Origin: a virus
Strand: one strand, 5' to 3'
Virus record (IMG/VR): IMGVR_UViG_3300022602_000445
Span: 1 to 23,202 of that record
DNA: 23,202 nt
The position numbers and the translations under genes were made by a program. Under the pieces are notes generated by a model. That model did no database searches. It worked only from the letters and a program-made list of their open reading frames with translations, and was not told the origin of the DNA. Numbering within the stretch: the stretch's first letter is position 1; each line of letters opens with the position of its first letter. Positions 8,505-15,445 of this stretch are shown here, in pieces.

Positions 8505-11500
8505 GTTTACCTCTCATCATCAGTTCAAATTTCATTCGGTCGTGTTCCAACGATTTTATATGGCCGCCGCGTTTATGGCCTGTAGGCGGTTTGTCAAGAT
8601 ATGAATAATCTTTGTTTTTATAGTCTTGAAGCATCATTTTTATATTTTTTATTTCTTGAGAGTGTGTTGCATTTTTAAGCATTTCTTCTAACTGAAGCTG
8701 GTGAGGAGGTTCATATTTTTGACCTGTTTGCTCTGCAAAATGACGAAGACCTTTTTCAACTTCATCTATAGGGGTTAATTTAGTGTTGACTCCCATTACA
8801 TTTTCATATTGCTCTTCCAATGTTCCTTCATAATCTACAAATTTACCAGGAATATGTATCTTGTCTTTTAAAGGTATCTTATTAAGAGAAGCTAAAAAGT
8901 CTTTTTTAAGTTTTACTGCTGTTGGATTAGAATCTAAATCTTCATTTAATGCATCATCATCTAACTTTTTAAGCTGTGAATGAAGATGTTTAATTTCTTG
9001 AAATTCTTTTTCAGACAAATTCTTTTTAAACGGTTTAAGTGCTGCGCCAACCATTGCTTCAATGTGGCTTACAGATGAACCTCCACCTTCTTCATCATTA
9101 AGTAGTTCTTCAATGTATGAATCGTATTTCTCATTATAAAAGTCAGAAACTGCTTTTGTTACAGCATCAGGAAGTGTCTCTGTGCCATAAGGATCATGTA
9201 ATGACCCATGACCTTCAAGTATTTCTTTAGTGACTCTTTTTGCAATATCGCCTGAAACACTATTAGGCAGCGTCTTTGTTGCTTCATTTACAACTGCTTT
9301 TTTAAATTTACTATGCGCATAATCTAATAAGTCCTCATAGTCTACATCAGGGCCTAGATCATTGACTGCTTCTCTAGCACTGTCATTAGCCATACCTTCT
9401 ATATCTGAATTTGACCATACATGATTAAATCGATCTGCAGATCGATGATATGCTTCTTTTAAGTCCTTTTCAGTAAAATGCTCAGCAAAATGCTCTGCAG
9501 GTTTAGACGTCGCCTCTGAAAGCCCTGCATGAGTAAGCTGATTTGCTATATCTTGACGAGTTTCATTGTCTATTGTGTCGCCAAATGCAGGATGACCATA
9601 GCCCCAAAGTGTAGATATGACATGGTCTACTGCATGATTAATTGCTTCTTTCTTTAGCATTCCACTCACTGCTTTAACAGGGTTACCAATTAATCCTCTA
9701 CCTACATGAGAAATAGCAGCATTCACAGGAGTCTTCAATATCTGCCTTCTGGTCACTGGCATGTTCATCAATGCTTGTGCGGCATAGTCCAATGGAGAAA
9801 TAGTTTTAAGAGGCTCTGACGGAGTGGTTGTCGCTGACGGTGTTGTTAGTTCAGTACTTGTTGGTGAAGATGAAGGTGTTTCTGGATTAACAACAGCTGG
9901 TAGTTGATCTTGTTTAGGCGTAAGATCGAGCCCAAATAGTTTTCGTCTAGACAAATTAATCGGTTCTTTAGGCTTAATCGCCATTTCTTTACCAGGTGCT
10001 TCATTCTTAGCTTGCATCTCTGCTTTCATTTGAACAATAGACGGTGCTTGCTTATTTCTTAATTGCTGATGCAGCTGTCCTGAAGTGACGTACATACGCT
10101 CAAGATCAGGCGTGTACCCTTTATGCAAAATAGTCTGATTAGGGTTCATACCCATAACATCTGAGCTATAAGGGTACGCTTGTTTTAGCTCTTTCTCAGT
10201 TTTACCCCATAGTTTAAATGGAAGCCAAGCCTGCTGTTCGCCTGCTAAGTGTGAATACCAATCAAATTGTCGATGCTTAGGCACAAGATTTGCTTGACCA
10301 CTTAGCACTAAGTCTTTTGCTTTTTCTATCTCATCAGGCTTTAAAAAATTATGAGACTGACTCTCAATCATTGTTGCAAATTTTACTGCTTGATCAAGCG
10401 GCATGTTGATCTGTGGATCTTCCATCAGACTTTGTATGCCAGCAGCAAGCGATAGAACAGGACCTCTTGGAAACTGAGAAGGTGCTCCACCCTTAGGCCA
10501 GTTTTCATGCCACTGAATAGCATGAGCAGGCTCATGAGGAATAACTTCTGCTGCCTCATTAGGGTCAGTTAAGACTTTATTGTCATACGTAATTCTTTTT
10601 CTGTCACTATCATGCTCTCCGCCTCCACCTTCAAGATCTGCAAAACCTACTTTATAGTCTTTAAGCCATGGGTATGCTGTATAGAGATGCGGCCAATGCA
10701 TGACATCTTTTAAAGTAAGGTCTTTTCTATTTTTAAAACTAGGGTCTAAAGTCAATTTAGCTGCATCACTAGGTATGAACTGCTCCCAGTGTTTAGGATC
10801 TAGTCCTCGAGTTGTGAGTGTCTCAGCAAAGATCTCTTCAGGCGTATGACCTTTTGCTTCCATTTTTTCTGCTAAGTTCTTACGAGTCTCACTCCATAAA
10901 CTAGACTTAGGGCCGATTGGCATTGCATATGATTTTGAAGGAGCAAGGTCACCTAAGTTCAATCCGCCTATTGATACTAACGGTTTACCTGCTAGCTCTT
11001 GCCTTTCTAAATAGTCACCAAAGTCTGCAGCTTGTTTTTGCAGTTTTGCGCCTAATGTAGGTTCACCTGTTGCGCCTACTCGATTAACCCTTGATTGTGC
11101 ACTTGCAAAGTCCTGAGGTATGTCACGAATCTCTCTAGCTGCGTTAATACCCCTAGCGCCTAGCACTTGAACATCAGAAGGGCTTATCCTTGCAGGTGGC
11201 ATGTGACCAATGTAAGGTGGTATCTTAGCAGCAGTAAATGCTGATCCAATGTCTTCAAGCATCTGCTGTGATGCAGGGTTCGTTGGCTGATATTGTAGTG
11301 CATCAGATCTTGCTTGCGCTTGTTGATATGCTTCATTCGATGAGCCAGGAGGCACATAGCCATAAGCCAACGCTGCAGGAAAGCTTGAAGCAAGCGCTAA
11401 AGGCACCTCTACAGAAGGCTGTACTGCTTTCACGGCTGGAATCTGACCGATCATATTCTTTAAGTTCGTGATGCCTAACTGTTGCTCATAATTCTTTAGG

Positions 11501-11673
11501 TTATTATAGAAGTTCGATCCCATTTCTCCGATCGACATCTGTTGAGGCTTGTTCGTCGCTTGATTTGCATCAAGTGCTGCTTTCATTTTCTGAACAGCAA
11601 GAGGGTCTGTGACTGAATCCGTAGAATCATAGCCTGTTGGCAAACCAGTCATCGGATCATATGTATCAGGCAT
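8497..11673 (-). CDS. large phage protein with HExxH metallopeptidase-like domain
   Basis: A 1058-residue protein between terL and portal (residue numbers here count from a possible GTG one codon earlier; ATG 11673 is preferred). Residues about 340-485 form a zinc-peptidase-like domain. 'RKRITYDNK' precedes HEPAH (381-385, bases 10522-10536) in 'VIPHEPAHAIQWHENW', and 'YSHLAGEQQAW' (474-484) supplies a glutamate (E480) placed like a third ligand. This order (HExxHAIQ, then Y...xGExxA) resembles a peptidase-like domain of large polyvalent phage proteins. A Pro/Ser/Thr-rich linker (about 585-625) leads to a helical C-terminal half ending 'GHKRGGHIKSLEHDRMKFELMMRGKHG', with a KGG-like motif. It may be an internal or ejected virion protein (inference). 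No ribosome site is seen. Confidence 0.8.
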   Translation of the reverse strand: MPDTYDPMTGLPTGYDSTDSVTDPLAVQKMKAALDANQATNKPQQMSIGEMGSNFYNNLKNYEQQLGITNLKNMIGQIPAVKAVQPSVEVPLALASSFPAALAYGYVPPGSSNEAYQQAQARSDALQYQPTNPASQQMLEDIGSAFTAAKIPPYIGHMPPARISPSDVQVLGARGINAAREIRDIPQDFASAQSRVNRVGATGEPTLGAKLQKQAADFGDYLERQELAGKPLVSIGGLNLGDLAPSKSYAMPIGPKSSLWSETRKNLAEKMEAKGHTPEEIFAETLTTRGLDPKHWEQFIPSDAAKLTLDPSFKNRKDLTLKDVMHWPHLYTAYPWLKDYKVGFADLEGGGGEHDSDRKRITYDNKVLTDPNEAAEVIPHEPAHAIQWHENWPKGGAPSQFPRGPVLSLAAGIQSLMEDPQINMPLDQAVKFATMIESQSHNFLKPDEIEKAKDLVLSGQANLVPKHRQFDWYSHLAGEQQAWLPFKLWGKTEKELKQAYPYSSDVMGMNPNQTILHKGYTPDLERMYVTSGQLHQQLRNKQAPSIVQMKAEMQAKNEAPGKEMAIKPKEPINLSRRKLFGLDLTPKQDQLPAVVNPETPSSSPTSTELTTPSATTTPSEPLKTISPLDYAAQALMNMPVTRRQILKTPVNAAISHVGRGLIGNPVKAVSGMLKKEAINHAVDHVISTLWGYGHPAFGDTIDNETRQDIANQLTHAGLSEATSKPAEHFAEHFTEKDLKEAYHRSADRFNHVWSNSDIEGMANDSAREAVNDLGPDVDYEDLLDYAHSKFKKAVVNEATKTLPNSVSGDIAKRVTKEILEGHGSLHDPYGTETLPDAVTKAVSDFYNEKYDSYIEELLNDEEGGGSSVSHIEAMVGAALKPFKKNLSEKEFQEIKHLHSQLKKLDDDALNEDLDSNPTAVKLKKDFLASLNKIPLKDKIHIPGKFVDYEGTLEEQYENVMGVNTKLTPIDEVEKGLRHFAEQTGQKYEPPHQLQLEEMLKNATHSQEIKNIKMMLQDYKNKDYSYLDKPPTGHKRGGHIKSLEHDRMKFELMMRGKHG

Positions 11674-11681
11674 CACGAGCG

Positions 11682-11711
11682 ATTATATGTGAGAATAATG
11701 CAATCATAACA
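11682..11711 (-). promoter_or_regulatory. candidate promoter(s) before the HExxH protein gene
   Basis: Read leftwards, TATAAT (11682-11687) ends only 8 bases before ATG 11673. Further upstream is GTCGTGTTATGAT, which has an extended -10 form (TG-T-TATGAT). The GTCGTG-YTATRAT block is repeated before terL. If the proximal TATAAT is used, the transcript would begin at or next to the start codon, and no Shine-Dalgarno is visible. The -35 is not convincing. Confidence 0.4.
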
Positions 11712-11719
11712 CGACTCTG

Positions 11720-13156
11720 TTAGACTGCATATGGGTTTTCAGCTCTTTTATTGTAGTCGTCATCGATATAGTCATTTGACTGTTGTACAAAATGATCGAT
11801 CACAATAATGTTCGCATCCCTTAGGTAGCGTAGTGCTTGAGTCAGTGCGTCCACATAGTCGTCATGCCGACCTAATGGAAAACTACAGATCTCTGACAGG
11901 AACGGCTGTATCCACGTTCTGGCCTGTCCTGGATGCTCAGTCGACTCCGGCAAATACAGTAACCCTTTCTCGATCATCGGGGCAATAATGTTCAGTCTGG
12001 TTGCTTTATCAGCATTTCCTGGGTTATATCCTCTGATCGGAATTCGGGTCTTCTGAAGGTCCTGAATGAGTGCTATACCACTTGATTTGTTCTCTACAAG
12101 GACTAAGTCCACCTTCTTACCTGACCCAAACTCGTCCGGATCTCCATAGATCTCCTCAAACTCTTCTTTTAGCTTAGACCGTAAGTCTGGGTACAAGAGC
12201 CGCTCTGACCAACAGTCAATCAGCATCACACGATTCCCCTTATCCTCTGATGGTCGAAACACGCCTAACACTACACATGCGGTGGGATCGTTGATCTGCT
12301 TATCGGACGCTGCACAGTCGTAGGACTGAATCACATATGAAAACTCTGGAAACGGTCGGTCTGCATCCCACAGCTCAAACCAGCTACGCTTCACTAAGCC
12401 GCTTTCTTCCGGATCTAGTATCTCTGCATGTATCTCTTGGCGGCCGAGGCTTGTTCCTTCATACTGCATAATCTGATTCTGAAAGTTCGGTGCTAGGTTA
12501 TGCAAGTTTGAGTACGTAGAAGCTGTGGTCACATGCACGTCCTCACCATCTCTATCGTTTAACTCTACTATTTTCGGTACAGGCTTCGGAGTAGTAGTGC
12601 ACACCATACGTGGCGTTTTACCGAGTCGAAGACTGAACTGTATCATGTCCCATGCCTCATCCAGATAGTCCCAAGCGGCAAGCTCGTCAGCCCATACATG
12701 GTGCCACTGAGGACCACGGAAACGGCTAGGCTCGGATGCTGCAATTCCTTTGATTAAAGACCCATTCTTAAGAGTAAGCTCATGGAGCGATATTCCGTAG
12801 TTCTGAATAATCTCAGGCGGAGTCACATTTAACAAACCGGAGTCTCCGTTAAAACACACGTCACGTATATCACCTGAAGTCGGTGCTGACACAAGAATAC
12901 GACTACCAGGCTCGCTCCAAGCTTTCCACCATGTCCACTCTGCTGCTAATCGTGTCTTACCTGCTCCTCGGCCTGCAAGGAGCAACCACACTGACCAATC
13001 GGTCGGCGGTTCTATCTGGTGTGGTAGAGCAATCGTTAACCACTTCAATCGGGCTTTAAATGCTGCTCTCCACTCTGGCGACATTTGACTAAGCTCTTTA
13101 TCGTGCTTCTGAATTCGCTCTGCCACTTTTTGAATCTGTTGTTCGGTAAGAGGCAT
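11720..13156 (-). CDS. terL: terminase large subunit (DNA-packaging ATPase/nuclease)
   Basis: A 478-residue packaging motor that docks on the portal, pumps DNA and cuts it. The ATPase half has Walker A 'GRGAGKT' (62-68), Walker B 'VWADE' (154-158) and coupling motif 'TTTPKP' (187-192). The RNase-H-like nuclease half has acidic residues at D280 ('QSYDCAASD'), E355 ('LVLVENKSSG') and the D432/D433 pair ('GRHDDYVDALTQALRYL'). All key residues are present and the length is normal. The start has no Shine-Dalgarno; an extended -10 (TGCTATAAT) lies just upstream, so it may be read from a leaderless mRNA. terS lies upstream on the same strand, separated by a regulatory array and a small gene. Confidence 0.95.
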   Translation of the reverse strand: MPLTEQQIQKVAERIQKHDKELSQMSPEWRAAFKARLKWLTIALPHQIEPPTDWSVWLLLAGRGAGKTRLAAEWTWWKAWSEPGSRILVSAPTSGDIRDVCFNGDSGLLNVTPPEIIQNYGISLHELTLKNGSLIKGIAASEPSRFRGPQWHHVWADELAAWDYLDEAWDMIQFSLRLGKTPRMVCTTTPKPVPKIVELNDRDGEDVHVTTASTYSNLHNLAPNFQNQIMQYEGTSLGRQEIHAEILDPEESGLVKRSWFELWDADRPFPEFSYVIQSYDCAASDKQINDPTACVVLGVFRPSEDKGNRVMLIDCWSERLLYPDLRSKLKEEFEEIYGDPDEFGSGKKVDLVLVENKSSGIALIQDLQKTRIPIRGYNPGNADKATRLNIIAPMIEKGLLYLPESTEHPGQARTWIQPFLSEICSFPLGRHDDYVDALTQALRYLRDANIIVIDHFVQQSNDYIDDDYNKRAENPYAV

Positions 13157-13171
13157 GATGTGATTATAGCA
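13157..13171 (-). promoter_or_regulatory. extended -10 promoter immediately before terL
   Basis: Read leftwards, TGCTATAAT (13163-13171) is a perfect extended -10 element. Its expected start point falls about at the terL ATG (13156), so the mRNA would be leaderless, consistent with the absence of a ribosome site. The region behind it is occupied by short CTGCAG-containing repeats instead of a recognisable -35. Confidence 0.5.
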
Positions 13172-13172
13172 C

Positions 13173-13200
13173 GACTGCAGAGCTGCAGAGAGCTGCAGAG
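13173..13200. repeat. tandem AGCTGCAGAG decamer
   Basis: The decamer AGCTGCAGAG occurs twice exactly (13181-13190, 13191-13200), preceded by a partial GACTGCAGAG overlapping the first copy. The core CTGCAG is itself palindromic. It lies just upstream of terL, over the place where a -35 would be. Confidence 0.8.
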
Positions 13201-13217
13201 ACTGAAGTGTTTACGCT

Positions 13218-13279
13218 AAGTGCTAGGTGTTTACTTTAGGTACGAAGTGCTAGGTGTTTACTTTAGGTACGAAGTGCTG
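13218..13279. repeat. 27-bp direct tandem repeat upstream of terL
   Basis: Two identical 27-base units (13218-13244 and 13245-13271), beginning AAGTGCTAGGTGTTTACTTT, are followed by the first bases of a third (AAGTGCT). A degenerate relative (AAGTGTTTACGCT) precedes them. The area is non-coding and lies between terL and a terminator-like hairpin. It could be a packaging or regulatory site; nothing in the sequence decides. Confidence 0.85.
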
Positions 13280-13381
13280 AGGACTCAGAAGCTGACATAA
13301 GCGCGCCCATCTGCAAAGTCTCGAGGTCCTATGAATTCTGAGAGCAAAAAGCCCAGAATCTAAGCCCAAAGCCCACAGAAT

Positions 13382-13411
13382 AAGATCTAAGGCCCGTAGG
13401 CCTTAGATCTT
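13382..13411. terminator. 13-bp perfect hairpin, terminator-like
   Basis: AAGATCTAAGGCC (13382-13394) and GGCCTTAGATCTT (13399-13411) form a perfect 13-bp stem with a CGTA loop. It lies 10 bases after the stop codon of the small leftward gene, where a terminator is expected, and would insulate that gene's transcript from terL. Neither side has a clear U-tract, so rho-independent function is uncertain; it may block RNA decay instead. Confidence 0.5.
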
Positions 13412-13421
13412 GGTTTAAATA

Positions 13422-13610
13422 TTATAGAAACGTAATATAAATATAATCTTTAACTTCTACTTCGCATACTTCGCTATCTTGATCAAGAGATTTAAGATAT
13501 TCTAAAATCGATTTTTTCTCGATATTTACGTAAATTTCACTATTCGAGATTTGAGCTTTGAGTTTAGATGGGAAGCATTCGATGTTTTTAATTGCGAAAA
13601 TCGTTTTCAT
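13422..13610 (-). CDS. small unknown protein under the palindrome array
   Basis: A 62-residue protein 'MKTIFAIKNIECFPSKLKAQ...EVEVKDYIYITFL', with predicted alternating beta and helix and no membrane segment. It resembles no family I recognise. An AAAGG site lies 9 bases before the ATG, behind a leader carrying TTCTTAATTCTAAAC (13626-13640 on the opposite strand) and a TATAAT at 13679-13684. This is the same leader and promoter plan as the rightward early genes. It is therefore probably an early gene placed among late genes, with the palindrome array upstream as its control region. It is followed by a strong hairpin. Confidence 0.65.
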   Translation of the reverse strand: MKTIFAIKNIECFPSKLKAQISNSEIYVNIEKKSILEYLKSLDQDSEVCEVEVKDYIYITFL

Positions 13611-13671
13611 AATTTAATACCTTTCGTTTAGAATTAAGAATTTAAAAATACGTAGGTAAAATTTATTACCT

Positions 13672-13684
13672 AAGTACTATTATA
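13672..13684 (-). promoter_or_regulatory. promoter of the small 62-residue gene
   Basis: Read leftwards, TATAAT (13679-13684) gives an expected start near 13672 and a leader of about 60 bases. The leader begins with a TAGGTAA/TTACCTA stem-loop and contains the shared TTCTTAATTCTAAAC motif. The first palindrome (13731-13745) is centred about 66 bases upstream of this start. There is no good -35. Confidence 0.55.
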
Positions 13685-13730
13685 CACACTTCTACGAAAT
13701 AGTACATAATTTTTTAAATATTTTTAATCT

Positions 13731-13942
13731 TTTCACATCGTGAAATAACTCATTTTCCTATGTACAAAGTGAAAATTTCCTGATATATACGCGCAACTTT
13801 CATCATGTGAAAGTGCATGTCACATAGTGAAATTTCATCATGTAAAAGTGAGTTTTATATTGTGAAATTTCAGCATATAAAAGCTCATTTCATCATGTGA
13901 AAGTGCATGTCACTATGTGAAAGCTCATTTCACTATGTGAAA
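13731..13942. promoter_or_regulatory. array of 15-bp TTTCAC-N3-GTGAAA palindromes
   Basis: Nine copies are listed with starts at 13731, 13798, 13818, 13833, 13853, 13868, 13888, 13908 and 13928. A tenth, degenerate copy is near 13753. The consensus is TTTCAYNATGTGAAA; the last copy, TTTCACTATGTGAAA, has perfect 6-bp arms. From 13798 on, start-to-start spacing is 20, 15, 20, 15, 20, 20, 20. Copies therefore either abut or are separated by exactly five bases, usually GTGCA or GCTCA. Such phasing indicates cooperative binding of a dimeric protein along one face of the DNA. Identical palindromes occur before the rightward genes. It could be a regulatory super-operator, a partition or centromere-like site, or replication iterons. 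Confidence 0.9.
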
Positions 13943-14094
13943 AATCTTCAAATCTGATTCAGTTCAGAATCGAGTCACTGAGCAGAATCTGAGCCGAATC
14001 TGTTCAGAGCTAGAGCCCGTTTGACTGAGCCCTGATTCTCGTCTGAGATCTGAGTCTGAGCTCTCAGTACTAAGTGCTTGAGCCCGTTTGGCTG
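13943..14094. repeat. TCTGA/TCAGA-rich repeats and duplicated terS tail
   Basis: A non-coding stretch after terS is full of short related words (AATCTGA, TTCAGA, TCTGAG, CTGAGC). It also contains GAGCCCGTTTGACTG (14013-14027), a near copy of GAGCCCGTTTGGCTG (14080-14094), which lies inside the 3' end of terS; the offset is 67 bases. Packaging start sites often lie in or beside terS and are repeat-rich, so this is a candidate pac site, unproven. Confidence 0.5.
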
Positions 14095-14534
14095 TGGCCG
14101 ATCTGAAGATCATTCTGAATGTCGTTCAGAATCTCCTGTGCGATGGAGTGTGAAGTCTGAACCTGAATGGCTCCACCATTGTTGCCCGTAAGCTCGATTT
14201 TGTTCCGTTCTGAGTACTTTTGAGGAAATCTAGCGGCCATAATTCGATTATATACACCGCCATTAAGTCTTGAAGACCCTGGGTTTTCGACTATGTGCGA
14301 AATACCTAGATCTTCCCAATACGCCAACTCGAGCTCTTTAGCTGTGCGCAAGGCCAACAAAAATTCTTGGTGCTGCTCGGCCCAGTTATCTAGCGTTCCC
14401 CAATTCAACTTCAATTTTGCAGCAATTTGTTCTTTAGACATACCTTCTGAACCCATCTGAATAACTTGTTGACAATATTCAGGCTTATATTTAGTAGGTC
14501 GACCAATTTTCTTTTCAATTACGTCATATTGCAT
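14070..14534 (-). CDS. terS: terminase small subunit
   Basis: A 154-residue protein that recognises the phage packaging site and recruits TerL. I choose ATG 14534, five codons inside the longest frame, because AAGGA lies 8 bases upstream. The N-terminus 'GRPTKYKPEYCQQVIQMGSEGMSKEQIAAKLKLNWGTLDNWAEQHQEFLLALRTAKE' is the helix-turn-helix DNA-binding domain typical of TerS (HTH about 29-55). The remainder includes the 'YWEDLGISH' and 'NRIMAARFPQKYSERNKIELTG' segments found in this family. It overlaps the end of the homing-endonuclease gene by 16 bases. It is unusually separated from terL by about 0.9 kb holding an operator array and another gene. Confidence 0.88.
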   Translation of the reverse strand: MQYDVIEKKIGRPTKYKPEYCQQVIQMGSEGMSKEQIAAKLKLNWGTLDNWAEQHQEFLLALRTAKELELAYWEDLGISHIVENPGSSRLNGGVYNRIMAARFPQKYSERNKIELTGNNGGAIQVQTSHSIAQEILNDIQNDLQIGHSQTGSST

Positions 14535-15091
14535 GTTGTTTCCTTCCAAATGGAGTCTATGAGTTTATTTAATCTTGATGCTTTTATACCAAATGAACGA
14601 GCTTTAATGTGTTCAGGTGATAGTTTACGACCTTTTCTAACTGCCGATAATGCCGCAATGTGTTCAGGCGTTTGAGGAATTCCTTTTTTACCTTTGGAAA
14701 TATTTGCAGCATGTTTAGCTGATTTAGGTCTGCCTTTTAGTTTAATGCTGTTTAATCGACCGTTTCGTTGTCGAGTTTCTAAAGGAAGACCGCATAAAGG
14801 AGAATCTTTTGTCGTTTCTATAGCTTGATTCGCGTATTTATTACTTTTCCAATATTGAAATGGAAGAGAATTAAGCCATTTCTTTGCTTCTGTTTCTGAG
14901 TCGAACCATTGTTGAAAAATAACCTCGACGTTGTCGCGATGATGGCCTCCGTGCTTAGCGCAATGTGCGATCCAATATCTACCACTGCCACAATACAAAT
15001 TCATCTCAGTCATCACAGTTTGGCCTATGTACATCTTATCTGATGTTTTGTTTTTCATAATGTAATACCAGCGTGGTCGCCAATCGGTCAT
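14519..15091 (-). CDS. GIY-YIG homing endonuclease with NUMOD3-like repeats
   Basis: A 190-residue protein, taking ATG 15091, which has AAGGAGAG 6 bases upstream. The N-terminal nuclease has 'WYYIM' (8-12) and 'MYIGQT' (20-25) as the GIY...YIG pair, then 'YCGSGRYW' with the expected Arg (R38) and a Glu in 'SETEAKKW' (66-72). The C-terminal part has two basic NUMOD3-like DNA-binding elements: 'GRPKSAKHAANISKGKKG' (120-137) and 'TPEHIAALSAVRKGRKLSPEHIKA' (141-164). Free-standing members spread by cutting DNA of related phages near their own site. Its position beside and overlapping terS fits such an insertion. No split gene or intron is seen. Confidence 0.88.
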   Translation of the reverse strand: MTDWRPRWYYIMKNKTSDKMYIGQTVMTEMNLYCGSGRYWIAHCAKHGGHHRDNVEVIFQQWFDSETEAKKWLNSLPFQYWKSNKYANQAIETTKDSPLCGLPLETRQRNGRLNSIKLKGRPKSAKHAANISKGKKGIPQTPEHIAALSAVRKGRKLSPEHIKARSFGIKASRLNKLIDSIWKETTCNMT

Positions 15092-15113
15092 AATTTCTCT
15101 CCTTAGTGGGTGT

Positions 15114-15126
15114 GAAATTGATTGTA
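15114..15126 (-). promoter_or_regulatory. candidate promoter for endonuclease-terS
   Basis: Read leftwards, TGTTACAAT (with -10 hexamer TACAAT at 15121-15126) is an extended -10 lying 30-35 bases before the endonuclease start. There is no strong -35. It could drive leftward transcription of the endonuclease and terS, divergent from the rightward promoter near 15559. The TTTCAC palindrome is absent here. Confidence 0.4.
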
Positions 15127-15341
15127 ACACAAAGTGCTAAAAACAGGCACTATCGGTAAAAGTTACATCAGGATACAAAATTACACCTAGTCAAATTCAT
15201 ATATATAAAAATAAATTTAATAATAAAATTAAAAAAAAGTAACTCAGTAACTCAGTAACAGACCAACAGCAGCTTACCTCTCCCAAGTTACAAAAAGTTA
15301 CAAGAAATCTTCAATTCTGTTTACTTTTCAGTAACCTATTT

Positions 15342-15375
15342 GCTAAACTGTGGACTATGCTAAACTGTAGTATGT
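15342..15375. repeat. imperfect 17-bp tandem repeat
   Basis: GCTAAACTGTGGACTAT (15342-15358) is followed directly by GCTAAACTGTAGTATGT (15359-15375); the first ten bases are identical. It lies inside the candidate origin region, between GTTAC copies. Confidence 0.7.
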
Positions 15376-15384
15376 TCTGGTTAC

Positions 15385-15417
15385 AAAAGTTACAAAATCT
15401 CATTTTTTGTAACTTTT
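15385..15417. repeat. 13-bp inverted repeat of the GTTAC element
   Basis: AAAAGTTACAAAA (15385-15397) and TTTTGTAACTTTT (15405-15417) are exact inverted copies around a seven-base centre. They place two GTTAC elements head to head. It could form a cruciform or be a paired protein site in the candidate origin. Confidence 0.75.
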
Positions 15418-15445
15418 TCACAGCCAATTTTGTAACTCATTTTCT

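Noticed and set aside
13731-13942. The regular repeats could be taken for a CRISPR array.
   Set aside because: Units are only 15 bp and palindromic, with 0- or 5-base linkers instead of 25-40-base unique spacers, and no cas gene is present.
15139-15240. Possible tRNA or small RNA gene in the long intergenic region.
   Set aside because: No cloverleaf or acceptor-arm pattern was found; the stretch is an AT tract and repeats.
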